A stretch of DNA of 10,879 bases, taken from positions 1 through 10,879 of the forward strand of contig CAYWXV010000079.1 in the NCBI GenBank assembly GCA_964462535.1, written 5' to 3'. The position numbers and the translations under genes were made by a program. Origin of the DNA: CAYWXV01 sp964462535 (GTDB lineage Bacteria; Bacteroidota; Ignavibacteria; OLB7). Positions 1 through 7,400 of this stretch are shown in pieces; within the stretch, counting starts at the first letter, position 1, and the number at the start of each line of letters is the position of its first letter. The notes beneath the pieces were generated by a model that saw only the letters and a list, made by a program, of their open reading frames with translations, was not told the origin of the DNA and did not search any database.

Positions 1-98
1 GGATCAAGGATCAAGGATGAAGGATGAAGGATGAAGGATGAAGGATGAAGGATGAGGGATGAAGGATCAAGGATCAAGGATCAAGGGTGACGGTTGAA
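1..98. repeat. Tandem heptanucleotide repeat (GGATCAA/GGATGAA)
   Basis: There are twelve consecutive 7-base units from base 1 to 84, then two degenerate units (GGGTGAC, GGTTGAA) to 98. The variants are ordered: two GGATCAA, five GGATGAA, one GGATGAG, one GGATGAA, then three GGATCAA. The array touches the left edge, so its full length is unknown. On the plus strand TGA recurs in all three frames, so the G-type part cannot be coding there. The opposite strand is open through it but shows no gene. It is most simply a noncoding minisatellite upstream of the pxpA-like gene. Slipped-strand length change is a possible property inferred from the structure, not shown. Confidence 0.95.
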
Positions 99-176
99 AT
101 CGGAATCGTGGAGCAGATGGATGAGTGAGAGTAATTACCCTGCCACAGCCCGGCCTGGCAACCAATAATTAGTCGT

Positions 177-905
177 ATGGATGTCAACTGTGACATGGGG
201 GAGAGTTTTGGGGAATGGAGCAAGGGGCGAGACCAGGATATACTTCCCTGGGTGAGGTCTGTGTCGATCGCGTGCGGATTTCACGCGGGCGATCCGGCCA
301 CGATGAGGCGCACGGCGCGGCTGGCGCTTGATTGTGGAGTCCGAGTCGGGGCGCATCCGGGCTTGCAGGACCTGGTCGGGTTCGGTAGAAGATGGATGTC
401 CATCGAGCCGTCAGAAGTCTACTCCATCACACTCTATCAGATTGGAGCATTGGATGCGATTGTGCGAGGTGAAGGCGGACAATTGAGTCACGTAAAGCCG
501 CATGGGGCGCTATACCACATGGCGGCGCACGACGCGGCGATCGCCAATGCATTCGTACAGGCAGTTGTGGCGTTTGATCGCCCGATCGAATTGTACGCAC
601 CCCCGAACAGCCAACTTGCGCGTCGCGGAACGGAAGAGGGTGTGCGCGTCATGATTGAAGCGTTCGCCGATCGACGTTATCGCGCCGATGGATCGCTCGT
701 GCAGCGGGATCAACCCGACAGCGTGATCGACGATCCGGACGAAGCAGTGTCGATCGTCAGAAAACTGGTCGCGGAGGGAACTATACAGACCGTCGATGGT
801 GGCGAAATCTCTCTGAAACCCGACACTATCTGCATTCACGCAGACACGCCAAACGCTGCGAAGATCGCTCGAAAGATCGGGGTGGTACTCGGTAGTAGGA
901 AGTAG
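177..905 (+). CDS. pxpA: PxpA / LamB-YcsF family protein, 5-oxoprolinase subunit A
   Basis: Subunit A of the prokaryotic ATP-dependent 5-oxoprolinase (PxpABC), a cytosolic enzyme complex that opens 5-oxoproline (pyroglutamate) to glutamate. The 242-residue product has about the length of E. coli PxpA and shows the family motifs in order: NCDMGE near the N-terminus (residues 4-9), IACGFHAGD (31-39), GAHPG (58-62), VKPHGALY (106-113), an ADRRYRADGSLV block (164-175) and ICIHADTP (218-225). The ATG at 177 is the only plausible start: the frame runs back to a stop at 132 with no ATG, GTG or TTG between, and the family motif begins within four residues. No Shine-Dalgarno is visible. No pxpB or pxpC lies in the window; they may be off the left edge or elsewhere in the genome. 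The gene converges on the small minus-strand gene ending at 943, with 37 bases between. Family assignment is firm; the exact reaction is inferred from the family. Confidence 0.93.
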   Translation: MDVNCDMGESFGEWSKGRDQDILPWVRSVSIACGFHAGDPATMRRTARLALDCGVRVGAHPGLQDLVGFGRRWMSIEPSEVYSITLYQIGALDAIVRGEGGQLSHVKPHGALYHMAAHDAAIANAFVQAVVAFDRPIELYAPPNSQLARRGTEEGVRVMIEAFADRRYRADGSLVQRDQPDSVIDDPDEAVSIVRKLVAEGTIQTVDGGEISLKPDTICIHADTPNAAKIARKIGVVLGSRK

Positions 906-942
906 TGGTGGCTGGCTGGCACGTGATGGCCGCACCCAGGGC

Positions 943-1173
943 TCACGCCTTCCCACCAACCCACGAGGGTGGGTCACTTGCGGGGAATGACTCCCAGGAC
1001 GCCTCGTCAACTATGTCGGCGGTTCCGTCCCCAAACGGGAGATCAAACGCATTTCGATCCATGTCAAGGTCGCGCCGACGCTCGAGATCCCTGTAAACCA
1101 GTAGCGCGGCGGCTGCTACCGCGGCTGCGCCGGTGCTCCAGATCAGCAGCGTTTTGACGAATCGACCTTTCAT
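943..1173 (-). CDS. Small membrane-anchored protein with C-terminal ESFPASDPPSW motif
   Basis: A 76-residue protein of unknown function. Residues about 6-27 form one hydrophobic, alanine-rich segment, preceded by K2, R4 and K7, which suggests an N-terminal anchor with the rest outside the membrane or in the cytosol. A charged stretch follows (RDLERRRDLDMDR, about 28-40), then an acidic region leading into DIVDEASWESFPASDPPSW (53-71) and a short tail. I recall the DEAS-ESFPASDPP pattern near the C-termini of many short uncharacterised bacterial proteins, and this recall is the main support that the ORF is real. The start is ATG at 1173; no good Shine-Dalgarno is visible. It lies 107 bases downstream of the WD40 gene on the same strand, with an inverted repeat between, so it may have its own transcript. 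It converges on the pxpA-like gene. No function is proposed. Confidence 0.75.
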   Translation of the reverse strand: MKGRFVKTLLIWSTGAAAVAAAALLVYRDLERRRDLDMDRNAFDLPFGDGTADIVDEASWESFPASDPPSWVGGKA

Positions 1174-1223
1174 GACGGTTGATGGTTAACTGTTATCGAT
1201 TGAATCCAATGTGCGTCAATGAA

Positions 1224-1245
1224 GTATCGACGTGTCGTTCGATAC
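1224..1245 (-). terminator. Inverted repeat after the WD40 gene, possible terminator
   Basis: GTATCGA (1224-1230) and TCGATAC (1239-1245) form a perfect 7-bp stem with an 8-base loop. It lies 35 bases past the WD40 stop codon in the minus-strand direction. The bases after the stem on that strand (TTCATTG) are only weakly T-rich, so a factor-independent terminator is uncertain. It could equally be an operator for the small downstream gene. Confidence 0.3.
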
Positions 1246-1280
1246 GGATCGACGTTCCCTCCAGATCCCGTTCCGCAGAT

Positions 1281-2600
1281 CTACCGGCATACAACGAAGC
1301 CCTTGGTTGTAACCCGTTGCGCCTCGCGCAGGGTGCAAAGATAGAGACCAGACGGGAGGGGGGAGAAATCGACGCGGGCCTTGTAATTCCCCGGTTCACG
1401 TACGGACTTTGGCAGGTTGATGATCTCTCGCCCGTGCGTGTCCACGATTGTCATTGCTACCGGCCCACGACGACTGACGTTATACTCGATCGTACCCGAT
1501 CCGTTACCGTCGAGCAGGATATCGAGCGAACCCTGTTGGTCACCCGCAGGCACGTCGCCGTTGGACAGCCTCCAGAGTTTCGCCACGCTATCGAATCCGA
1601 CCGTGAGAACCATGTTCCCCGCCGGGCTGACCGAAGCAACTGGCACGCGCCCATTGTGACTGAACGATTGAATCTGGTCACCATCTGGCGTGTAGAGCCT
1701 TGCGGTGTTGTCGAACCCCGAAGTGATGACGAGGGTTTCGTCCGCGCTAAACTCGGCCGACAGAATGGGAGCAGTATGGCCCTTGAAGACGACGGGGGGC
1801 GCCGAGCGGTCGAGCCGCGTGATCCTGGCCGTTGTGTCAAAGGAAGACGTGAGAAGTCTCTGATCGTCAGCCGAGAAGACTGCCGTGTTGACTCGGTCCC
1901 CATGGACGATGGAATCAACCAGGGCACCGGTTGAGTCCCAGATGTACGCCACCGGATCGAAGGCGGTCGTGACGATTCTGTTCCCGGCATGGTTCCAGAC
2001 CACATAGATTGCTCTGCTTGTGTGTCCGGCGAGCGTCGCAGTCGAGACCCCGGTGGAGACGTCCCAAATGCGTGCTGTCATGTCATACGAGGCGGTTGCT
2101 ACGCGGCTCCCGTCTGGACTGAAGGCCACATCGAAGACACCGGCGGTATGCCCCGCAAGCACGTGAAGGCTATCGCCCGTCGCGGCATTCCATATGGTCG
2201 CCGTTCCATCGATTGATGCTGTGGCAATCATCGAACCGTCACCGCTGAAGACTGCCTGACGCACGCGCCCCGTATGTCCCCGTAGCGTATGGAGCAGCGC
2301 TCCCGTGGTCACGTCCCACACTCGTGCCGTGCTGTCAAAGCTTGCAGTCACCACCATTGAGCCGTCGGGGGAGTACTCGATACCCGTTGGAGGAAGTGTG
2401 TGCCCGGAGAGCGTATGGAGGAGGTCGCCACCACTAGACCAGATTCGGCCTGCTCCGTCCGAGCATACTGTTGCCACTGTCTCGCCTGTCGGGCTGAATC
2501 GTCCCCAGTACACCGTTCCGGGATGCGGTAGCACGGTCTGGGTTCGCACGAGCGTCGTGGCCGCCAGTAGGAGAAGCGTTGTCAGCAGCGGTCGAATCAT
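1281..2600 (-). CDS. Secreted WD40-repeat protein with T9SS C-terminal sorting domain
   Basis: The 439-residue product begins with a signal peptide (MIRPLL, then a hydrophobic stretch to about residue 19, likely cleaved near VRT-Q). About eight WD40 repeats follow (roughly residues 25-345). Their repeat ends read GRIW, ARVW, ATIW, ARIW, AYIW, ARIT, ARLY and AKLW, with SPDG turns and GHT motifs, so an eight-bladed propeller is likely. The last 85-90 residues resemble the type A sorting domain used by the Bacteroidota type IX secretion system: a short beta-rich module with VDTHGREI, PLPSGLY and a final KGFVVCR. The predicted place of action is the cell surface or outside the cell; its partner is unknown. 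The chosen start is ATG at 2600. A TTG two codons earlier (2606) would extend the frame, but the ATG directly precedes the signal peptide. It lies 48 bases downstream of dapD on the same strand and may share its transcript. Confidence 0.88.
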   Translation of the reverse strand: MIRPLLTTLLLLAATTLVRTQTVLPHPGTVYWGRFSPTGETVATVCSDGAGRIWSSGGDLLHTLSGHTLPPTGIEYSPDGSMVVTASFDSTARVWDVTTGALLHTLRGHTGRVRQAVFSGDGSMIATASIDGTATIWNAATGDSLHVLAGHTAGVFDVAFSPDGSRVATASYDMTARIWDVSTGVSTATLAGHTSRAIYVVWNHAGNRIVTTAFDPVAYIWDSTGALVDSIVHGDRVNTAVFSADDQRLLTSSFDTTARITRLDRSAPPVVFKGHTAPILSAEFSADETLVITSGFDNTARLYTPDGDQIQSFSHNGRVPVASVSPAGNMVLTVGFDSVAKLWRLSNGDVPAGDQQGSLDILLDGNGSGTIEYNVSRRGPVAMTIVDTHGREIINLPKSVREPGNYKARVDFSPLPSGLYLCTLREAQRVTTKGFVVCR

Positions 2601-2648
2601 GATCAATTTGGAGACTTGTGATTGAGAATGGACGACGTGTGGCAGTGA

Positions 2649-3476
2649 TTATCGCAGCGCTGTCTCTATCGCCGTCCTTGCGTCGGTCTTCTCATCGCGA
2701 TACTTCACAATGATCGGGGTGGAAATCGAGAGACCGTGTTCGTCCGCAAAATCACCAGCCAGACGTCGCGACCCGTTGATCACGACAGCCCCGGCAGGGA
2801 TCTCCAGAGGATGATCGGGGGACGACGATATGATCCTCCGATTCGGTAGATCAAAGACACGTGAGGATGCTGTCAATACAACCCCAGCACCGAGGACGGC
2901 ACGCCGACGGACGATCGTGCCCTCGTATACCCCGCAGTTCCCACCCACGAGCACGTCATCCTCAATGATAACCGGGTTCGCCCCGACGGGCTCCAGGACA
3001 CCGCCAATCTGTGCGGCGGCGCTGACGTGAACACCCTTGCCAACCTGCGCGCATGTGCCAACCAGCGCGTGCGAATCGATCATCGATCGTTCATCCACGT
3101 ACGCGCCGATATTGACGTACATAGGGGGCATGCAAATGACACCGGGCGCCAGGAAGGCGCCATCCCTCACAGCTGAACCTCCCGGGACGATACGGACACC
3201 ATCACCCAGGCCAAACGAACGAAGTGGAAGGTTCGCCTTGTCGAAGAACGGGAATCCACCAATAGAGGCGTCAGACAAGGGACCGCAGCGGAATCCGAGT
3301 AGTATCCCCTTCTTGACCCATCCGTTCACACTCCACCCGCCCTTACCATCGGGCTCGGCTGATCGAATCTCACCCCGGTTCAGCGCGCTCTTCAATTGTG
3401 CAAACAGGTCGTTCGCTTCAGCCATGGGGAGATCGCCGACGGGGAGGTCATACAGGTATTCGATACGTTCTTGCAC
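2649..3476 (-). CDS. dapD: Tetrahydrodipicolinate N-succinyltransferase (DapD)
   Basis: Cytosolic enzyme that transfers succinyl from succinyl-CoA to tetrahydrodipicolinate in the succinylase branch of diaminopimelate/lysine synthesis. The product has an N-terminal helical part with WVKKGILLGF (residues 53-62), then a left-handed beta-helix of hexapeptide repeats. Motifs seen include MYVNIGAYVDE, MIDSHALVGTCAQVGK, IGGVLEPVGANPVIIED and VLGAGVVLTAS. The open frame continues back to 3692, but those extra residues overlap the methyltransferase gene and look unlike DapD. GTG at 3476 gives 275 residues, close to E. coli DapD (274), and starts the helical domain where that protein starts, so I chose it. 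GTG at 3539 (overlapping the upstream gene by 23 bases) and ATG at 3425 (too short) are less likely. D134 matches the catalytic Asp of the E. coli-type enzyme, but the recalled catalytic Glu position is Gly182 here. It lies 40 bases after the methyltransferase gene and 48 before the WD40 gene. Confidence 0.93.
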   Translation of the reverse strand: MQERIEYLYDLPVGDLPMAEANDLFAQLKSALNRGEIRSAEPDGKGGWSVNGWVKKGILLGFRCGPLSDASIGGFPFFDKANLPLRSFGLGDGVRIVPGGSAVRDGAFLAPGVICMPPMYVNIGAYVDERSMIDSHALVGTCAQVGKGVHVSAAAQIGGVLEPVGANPVIIEDDVLVGGNCGVYEGTIVRRRAVLGAGVVLTASSRVFDLPNRRIISSSPDHPLEIPAGAVVINGSRRLAGDFADEHGLSISTPIIVKYRDEKTDARTAIETALR

Positions 3477-3516
3477 AGGATAGGAAAAATTGCGTGTGGC
3501 GTATCTGGTGATTCGT

Positions 3517-4308
3517 CTACCTGGCGCCGAAGTAGACACCTTCGATCTGATAACGTTCCTCCTGCTCGATGGGCTGCTGTGGGTCACCGTACTTTGTGGC
3601 GGCCCAACGGTAGAGATCGGCGAGCAGGGCCGTCTTCCGTTCCGGCTGCAGTTCGACGCCCGCAAGACCCGATTTCCCCTCCCAGTCAACAAGAGAATCG
3701 GCCGGCGAAACCATGCGTACCCATGTGGCGGCGGTTACCGGAGCCATCTCGCGCCCTCCTTTGTCCACCAGCATATCAAACAGCGCGCGCGCGTGTCGCC
3801 CATGGCTTCGTCCTTCGAATCCCATCGCTCCGAGTCGGGATCGCATCTCGCGCCTCATTGTGGAGCGAACCGAATCCCGCGGACGTTCGATGTTGCCAGT
3901 CAACAGCCACCCGCCATGTTCAGCAAGGACGCGCATGATCTCCTCGACTGCGTGATCGACTGACAGGTGGTGGAGAGCGCGCGAAGAGAATATGACATCA
4001 ACGGACTGATCGTCCACCGGCCACTGCTCATTTCCGTCGGACACAAAGAGACGCGCGCGAGCACCCGATGCCGCGAGCCGCCGATGAAAAACCCGGATCA
4101 TCTCCGGGGACCGGTCAAATCCTGTGTAGACGATTGGCCGCTCAAGAATGGCTATGCTGAGCAGGCCTGTGCCGGCACCGATTTCCAGCCACCGATCACC
4201 CTCGTGCGGATTGGCAATGCCAAACAGAGCGTCCGCGATTGACGTCACGGCCTCCGACGGAATCCCCGCACGGTCATCAAAGGTTGTCGCCTGATCGTCG
4301 TACAGCAT
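3517..4308 (-). CDS. Class I SAM-dependent methyltransferase (Methyltransf_11-like)
   Basis: A 263-residue Rossmann-fold methyltransferase, probably cytosolic because no signal peptide or membrane segment is seen. The SAM-binding motif I reads LEIGAGTG (41-48). A following acidic residue (D65 in GFDRS) would bind the SAM ribose. DGNEQWPVDD (91-100) and VDVIFSSRALHHL (103-115) match motifs II-III of the UbiE/Methyltransf_11 group. RVLAEHGGWLLTGN (126-139) is the usual strand 5 region. The C-terminal 120 residues are helical, charged and carry no recognisable substrate domain, so the methyl acceptor cannot be named. The start is ATG at 4308, with no Shine-Dalgarno. It sits 95 bases downstream of the large repeat-protein gene, separated by inverted repeats, and 40 bases before dapD. 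Fusion or functional coupling with DapD is not evident beyond spacing. Confidence 0.87.
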   Translation of the reverse strand: MLYDDQATTFDDRAGIPSEAVTSIADALFGIANPHEGDRWLEIGAGTGLLSIAILERPIVYTGFDRSPEMIRVFHRRLAASGARARLFVSDGNEQWPVDDQSVDVIFSSRALHHLSVDHAVEEIMRVLAEHGGWLLTGNIERPRDSVRSTMRREMRSRLGAMGFEGRSHGRHARALFDMLVDKGGREMAPVTAATWVRMVSPADSLVDWEGKSGLAGVELQPERKTALLADLYRWAATKYGDPQQPIEQEERYQIEGVYFGAR

Positions 4309-4342
4309 GAATTGGATTACCTGAACAGATGCGGCTGTGGGC

Positions 4343-4404
4343 GGCCGCAGACCTGAAGCGCCACCGACGCTTCATTTGAGAATCGAAGTGAACCGACTGC
4401 GGCC
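4343..4404. other. Nested inverted repeats between the repeat-protein and methyltransferase genes
   Basis: GGCCGCAG (4343-4350) and CTGCGGCC (4397-4404) form a perfect 8-bp inverted repeat. It encloses a perfect 7-bp hairpin, TGAAGCG (4354-4360) with CGCTTCA (4368-4374) and a 7-base loop. A third hairpin, TGCGGC/GCCGCA (4330-4335 with 4344-4349), competes with the outer arm. The structure begins at the last base of the repeat-protein stop codon in the minus direction. No T-run follows on the minus strand, so simple intrinsic termination is not supported. A transcript-end or processing structure is an inference. Confidence 0.4.
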
Positions 4405-7400
4405 TAGGGAGCCACCAGAACGACCGCAGCCGCATCGCTATCTGACGATGCGCGCAGAAGATACGTCCCGTGCGGGAGTCCGGCAGTGGAGAAGGGTAGT
4501 GTGAGGCGATTGCCATCGATCCGCTCGTCGTGTAGGAGACCAACCTGCCGCCCGAGCACATCATACAGCGCGACGCGAACCGCGCTATTCGTCGGGCCCG
4601 ACTGCAACGTGATGGTCACGATTGCGCGATTGTCAACGGCGGGGTTGGGTGCAACGGCTATGGAGATCGCAGACGATGCGCGAATCATCTGTTGCGGCTT
4701 CGTGACGCCAGCCACACCAAGCGCCGGTGCCCAACGGCCGACGTAGTACGACGGGTTTCCACCGGCCACCGTGAAATCTCCTCCAACCCACAGGCTTGTG
4801 TCGTAGGGATTGGTAATCATCGTCAATACAACGCCGACGTCCTCTTTGTTCGTAACGCCCCGGCCGAGGGGGAACCACTCTTCGTTCTTCCAACGGGCGA
4901 TACCGTTGCTGTTGTAGGCTCCGGCAACCGTGAACGATCCGCCGGCGACCAGATCGCCCTGGATGATCGCCATGTCGTACACCGGGCGATTCATGGCCGT
5001 TCCAAGGGCCGACCAACCGTCGTTCTCGCTCCAGCGCGCGATGTATCCTACTCTTCGGCTGCCGGCCTGCGTGAAGTTCCCCCCAACGTACACACCCCCC
5101 TTCTGGTCGTCTATGATCTGGTATACGGCGCCGTTTGTGCCGTAACCCTCGAGCGAGTGCCAGCTCGTACCATCCCATCGGGCGATGTTTGCGGCGGGCG
5201 TTGTTCCAGCCGATGTGAAGTTCCCTCCGACGTAAAGATCAACTCCGCTTCGGGCAATCGCTGAGACATAGGTGTAGTAGCTTCCTCCGCCTATCCCTTC
5301 TCCGAGGCCGTTCCAGGACGAGGTCGACCTATTCCAACGCGCGATCTTCTGCACGTCCACCCCCCCGGCGTACCTGAACGCTCCGCCGACAAAGAGATCA
5401 TCACCTTCAAGCAGCAGGGAGAATACGAAGGGACTCGATCCGCTCAGACCGGTACCGAGCGGACTCCATCGCGCTCCATCCCACTCCGCTATGAATGGGA
5501 TATCGTTTCCTCCCGCCTTCCGGAATGTCCCGCCGACGAAGAGCGTGTTGTTGTCGGCGGCAAGAGCGAACACCGCGCCGTCGACGCCGTTAAGCCTACC
5601 CCGACCTATCGTGGACCAGTTCACGCCGTTCCATCGCGCGATGTTTGCGGCGCGGATACCTCCAACAGACGTGAACTCGCCGCCGATGTAGATATTCGAG
5701 TCCATGACGGCAATCGCACGGACAATTCCCTCCAGGCCGCTGGCGGCGTCGCTCCCGAGAGCTGAGTACCCGTCTCCATCGAAGCGGGCGATGTTGTTCA
5801 CCTTGAGCCCACCTGCTACTGAGAATTCTCCACCCACGTAGAGATCTGTGTTCGACGTTCCCAAAGAGCGTACGGGTCCATTTGTGCCTGTACCAACGGC
5901 CGACCAGGTGTTGCCGTCCCATCGCGCAATGTTGATAGCCGGCACGTTGCCAGCCCGTCGAAATGTCCCGGCAACGTAGACGGACCCATTGGCTCCAGGG
6001 GCAAACGACTGTACCGACCCATCCGTTCCCGGGCCCATTCTACTCCAGGATGAACCATCCCACACCGCACAGTGCTCCGCTGTGTCCCCGCCCGCTCTCG
6101 AGAAGTCGCCGCCGACGTAGAGCTTTCCATTGAACACTTCGAGTGCGGAGACCTGGGCGTTCACTCCACCACTGACATCACCCCATGCGTTTCCATTCCA
6201 ACGGGCCAGGAAGGGTATCGGTTGATCTGCCACTTTGCTGAAGGTTCCCCCGGCATAAAGGTCGTTCCCCAGGAATGCGAGCGATGTGACGTAGACGTAC
6301 ACCGTGTCACCGCGGACTCCCTCGCCAACGGGCGACCAGTTGGTGCCGCTCCACATGGCTATGCGGTTGGCTGGGGCGCCACCAGCGGTTGTGAATGCAC
6401 CAGCCGCGTAGAGATTTCCCTGATGCTGTCGCAGGGCGAAGACGTACGGTGTCGATCCTCCGAGACCCGAACCGACGCCCGACCACGTGTGAGACATGAG
6501 GTCCCAGCGTGCAATGCCGTCTGTCGCAACCCCACCTGCCTCGTCGAAAATGCCACCGACGTACAGGTCGTTGCCCACCAGCTCCAGCGCTCGAACAAAG
6601 GAGGAAGCCCCTCGAATGCCGCTTCCCAGACCGGACCATTCGGCGTCGAACCCATTCCATTTCGCGACGTGCCCTGTTTCGATTCCCCCGGCATGCGTGA
6701 AGTCGCCGCCGATGAAAACTTCGTCTCCGCGCACGACGATCGCGTAGACACCCCCGTTGACACCACTGGAGCTGGATGCGGTTCTCGAACGTCGACCGAT
6801 AGTACGCCAGGCCGTCCCCGTCCATTCAACCAGGTTGTATGCGGTCAACGTGCCCGCAATGAGGAATTGGCCACCAACAAACAGGGTGCTATCACCGGCT
6901 GCGAGACTCAGGACCTCGGGTGGGTTTTTGTCGCCGATGCCGGCGTCCACCTCGACCCAGGCGCCGGACGAGAAGCGAGCAATCACGGATAGCGAACTCG
7001 TTCCTGAGAACTGGAATCGTCCACCGGCGTAGAGGTCACCTTTGAAGAGAGCGAGGGAGTTCACCGGCGCGTCGAAGCCTGACCCGACATTTGTCCATAA
7101 TCCGTTAGCTCCGTTCCACCGTGCGACGCGCAGTACTGTCCGCGCCCCACTTGACGTGAACGCACCACCCGCCCACAGGGTGGTGCCGTCGCTTAGAAGT
7201 GCGCGCACCTCTCCGTTGAATCCGTCCCCCACTTGTGACCACGTGAGGGCACCTTTGTCAAGTTGCGCGATGCGGAGCACGGAGGCTGGTCCGGACTGCG
7301 TGAAGCTGCCACCAGCGAAGATGACCGTGTCGACAGCGGCTAGAGAGCGCACGGTATTGTTGAATCCCGCTCCGACAGTTGACCACTTCGCACCGTTCCA

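Noticed and set aside
1..98. CRISPR array
   Set aside because: The units are contiguous 7-base repeats with no spacers.
141..160. TGCCA/TGGCA inverted repeat upstream of the pxpA-like gene
   Set aside because: Only a 5-bp stem with a 10-base loop and no T-run; too weak to call an operator or terminator.
510..1010. 166-codon open frame on the minus strand
   Set aside because: It overlaps the pxpA-like gene and the small ESFPASDPP gene, both better supported, and matches no family I know.
1179..1934. 251-codon open frame on the plus strand
   Set aside because: It lies antisense to the well-supported WD40 gene and its translation shows no domain or sensible composition; it is a shadow of GC-rich coding sequence.
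3396..3963. Two overlapping plus-strand open frames (180 and 157 codons)
   Set aside because: They are antisense to dapD and the methyltransferase, which show clear family motifs in the opposite strand.
6072..6992. 306-codon open frame on the plus strand
   Set aside because: It is antisense to the repeat block of the large secreted protein. Such frames recur there because of the repeated codon pattern, and the translation is not protein-like.
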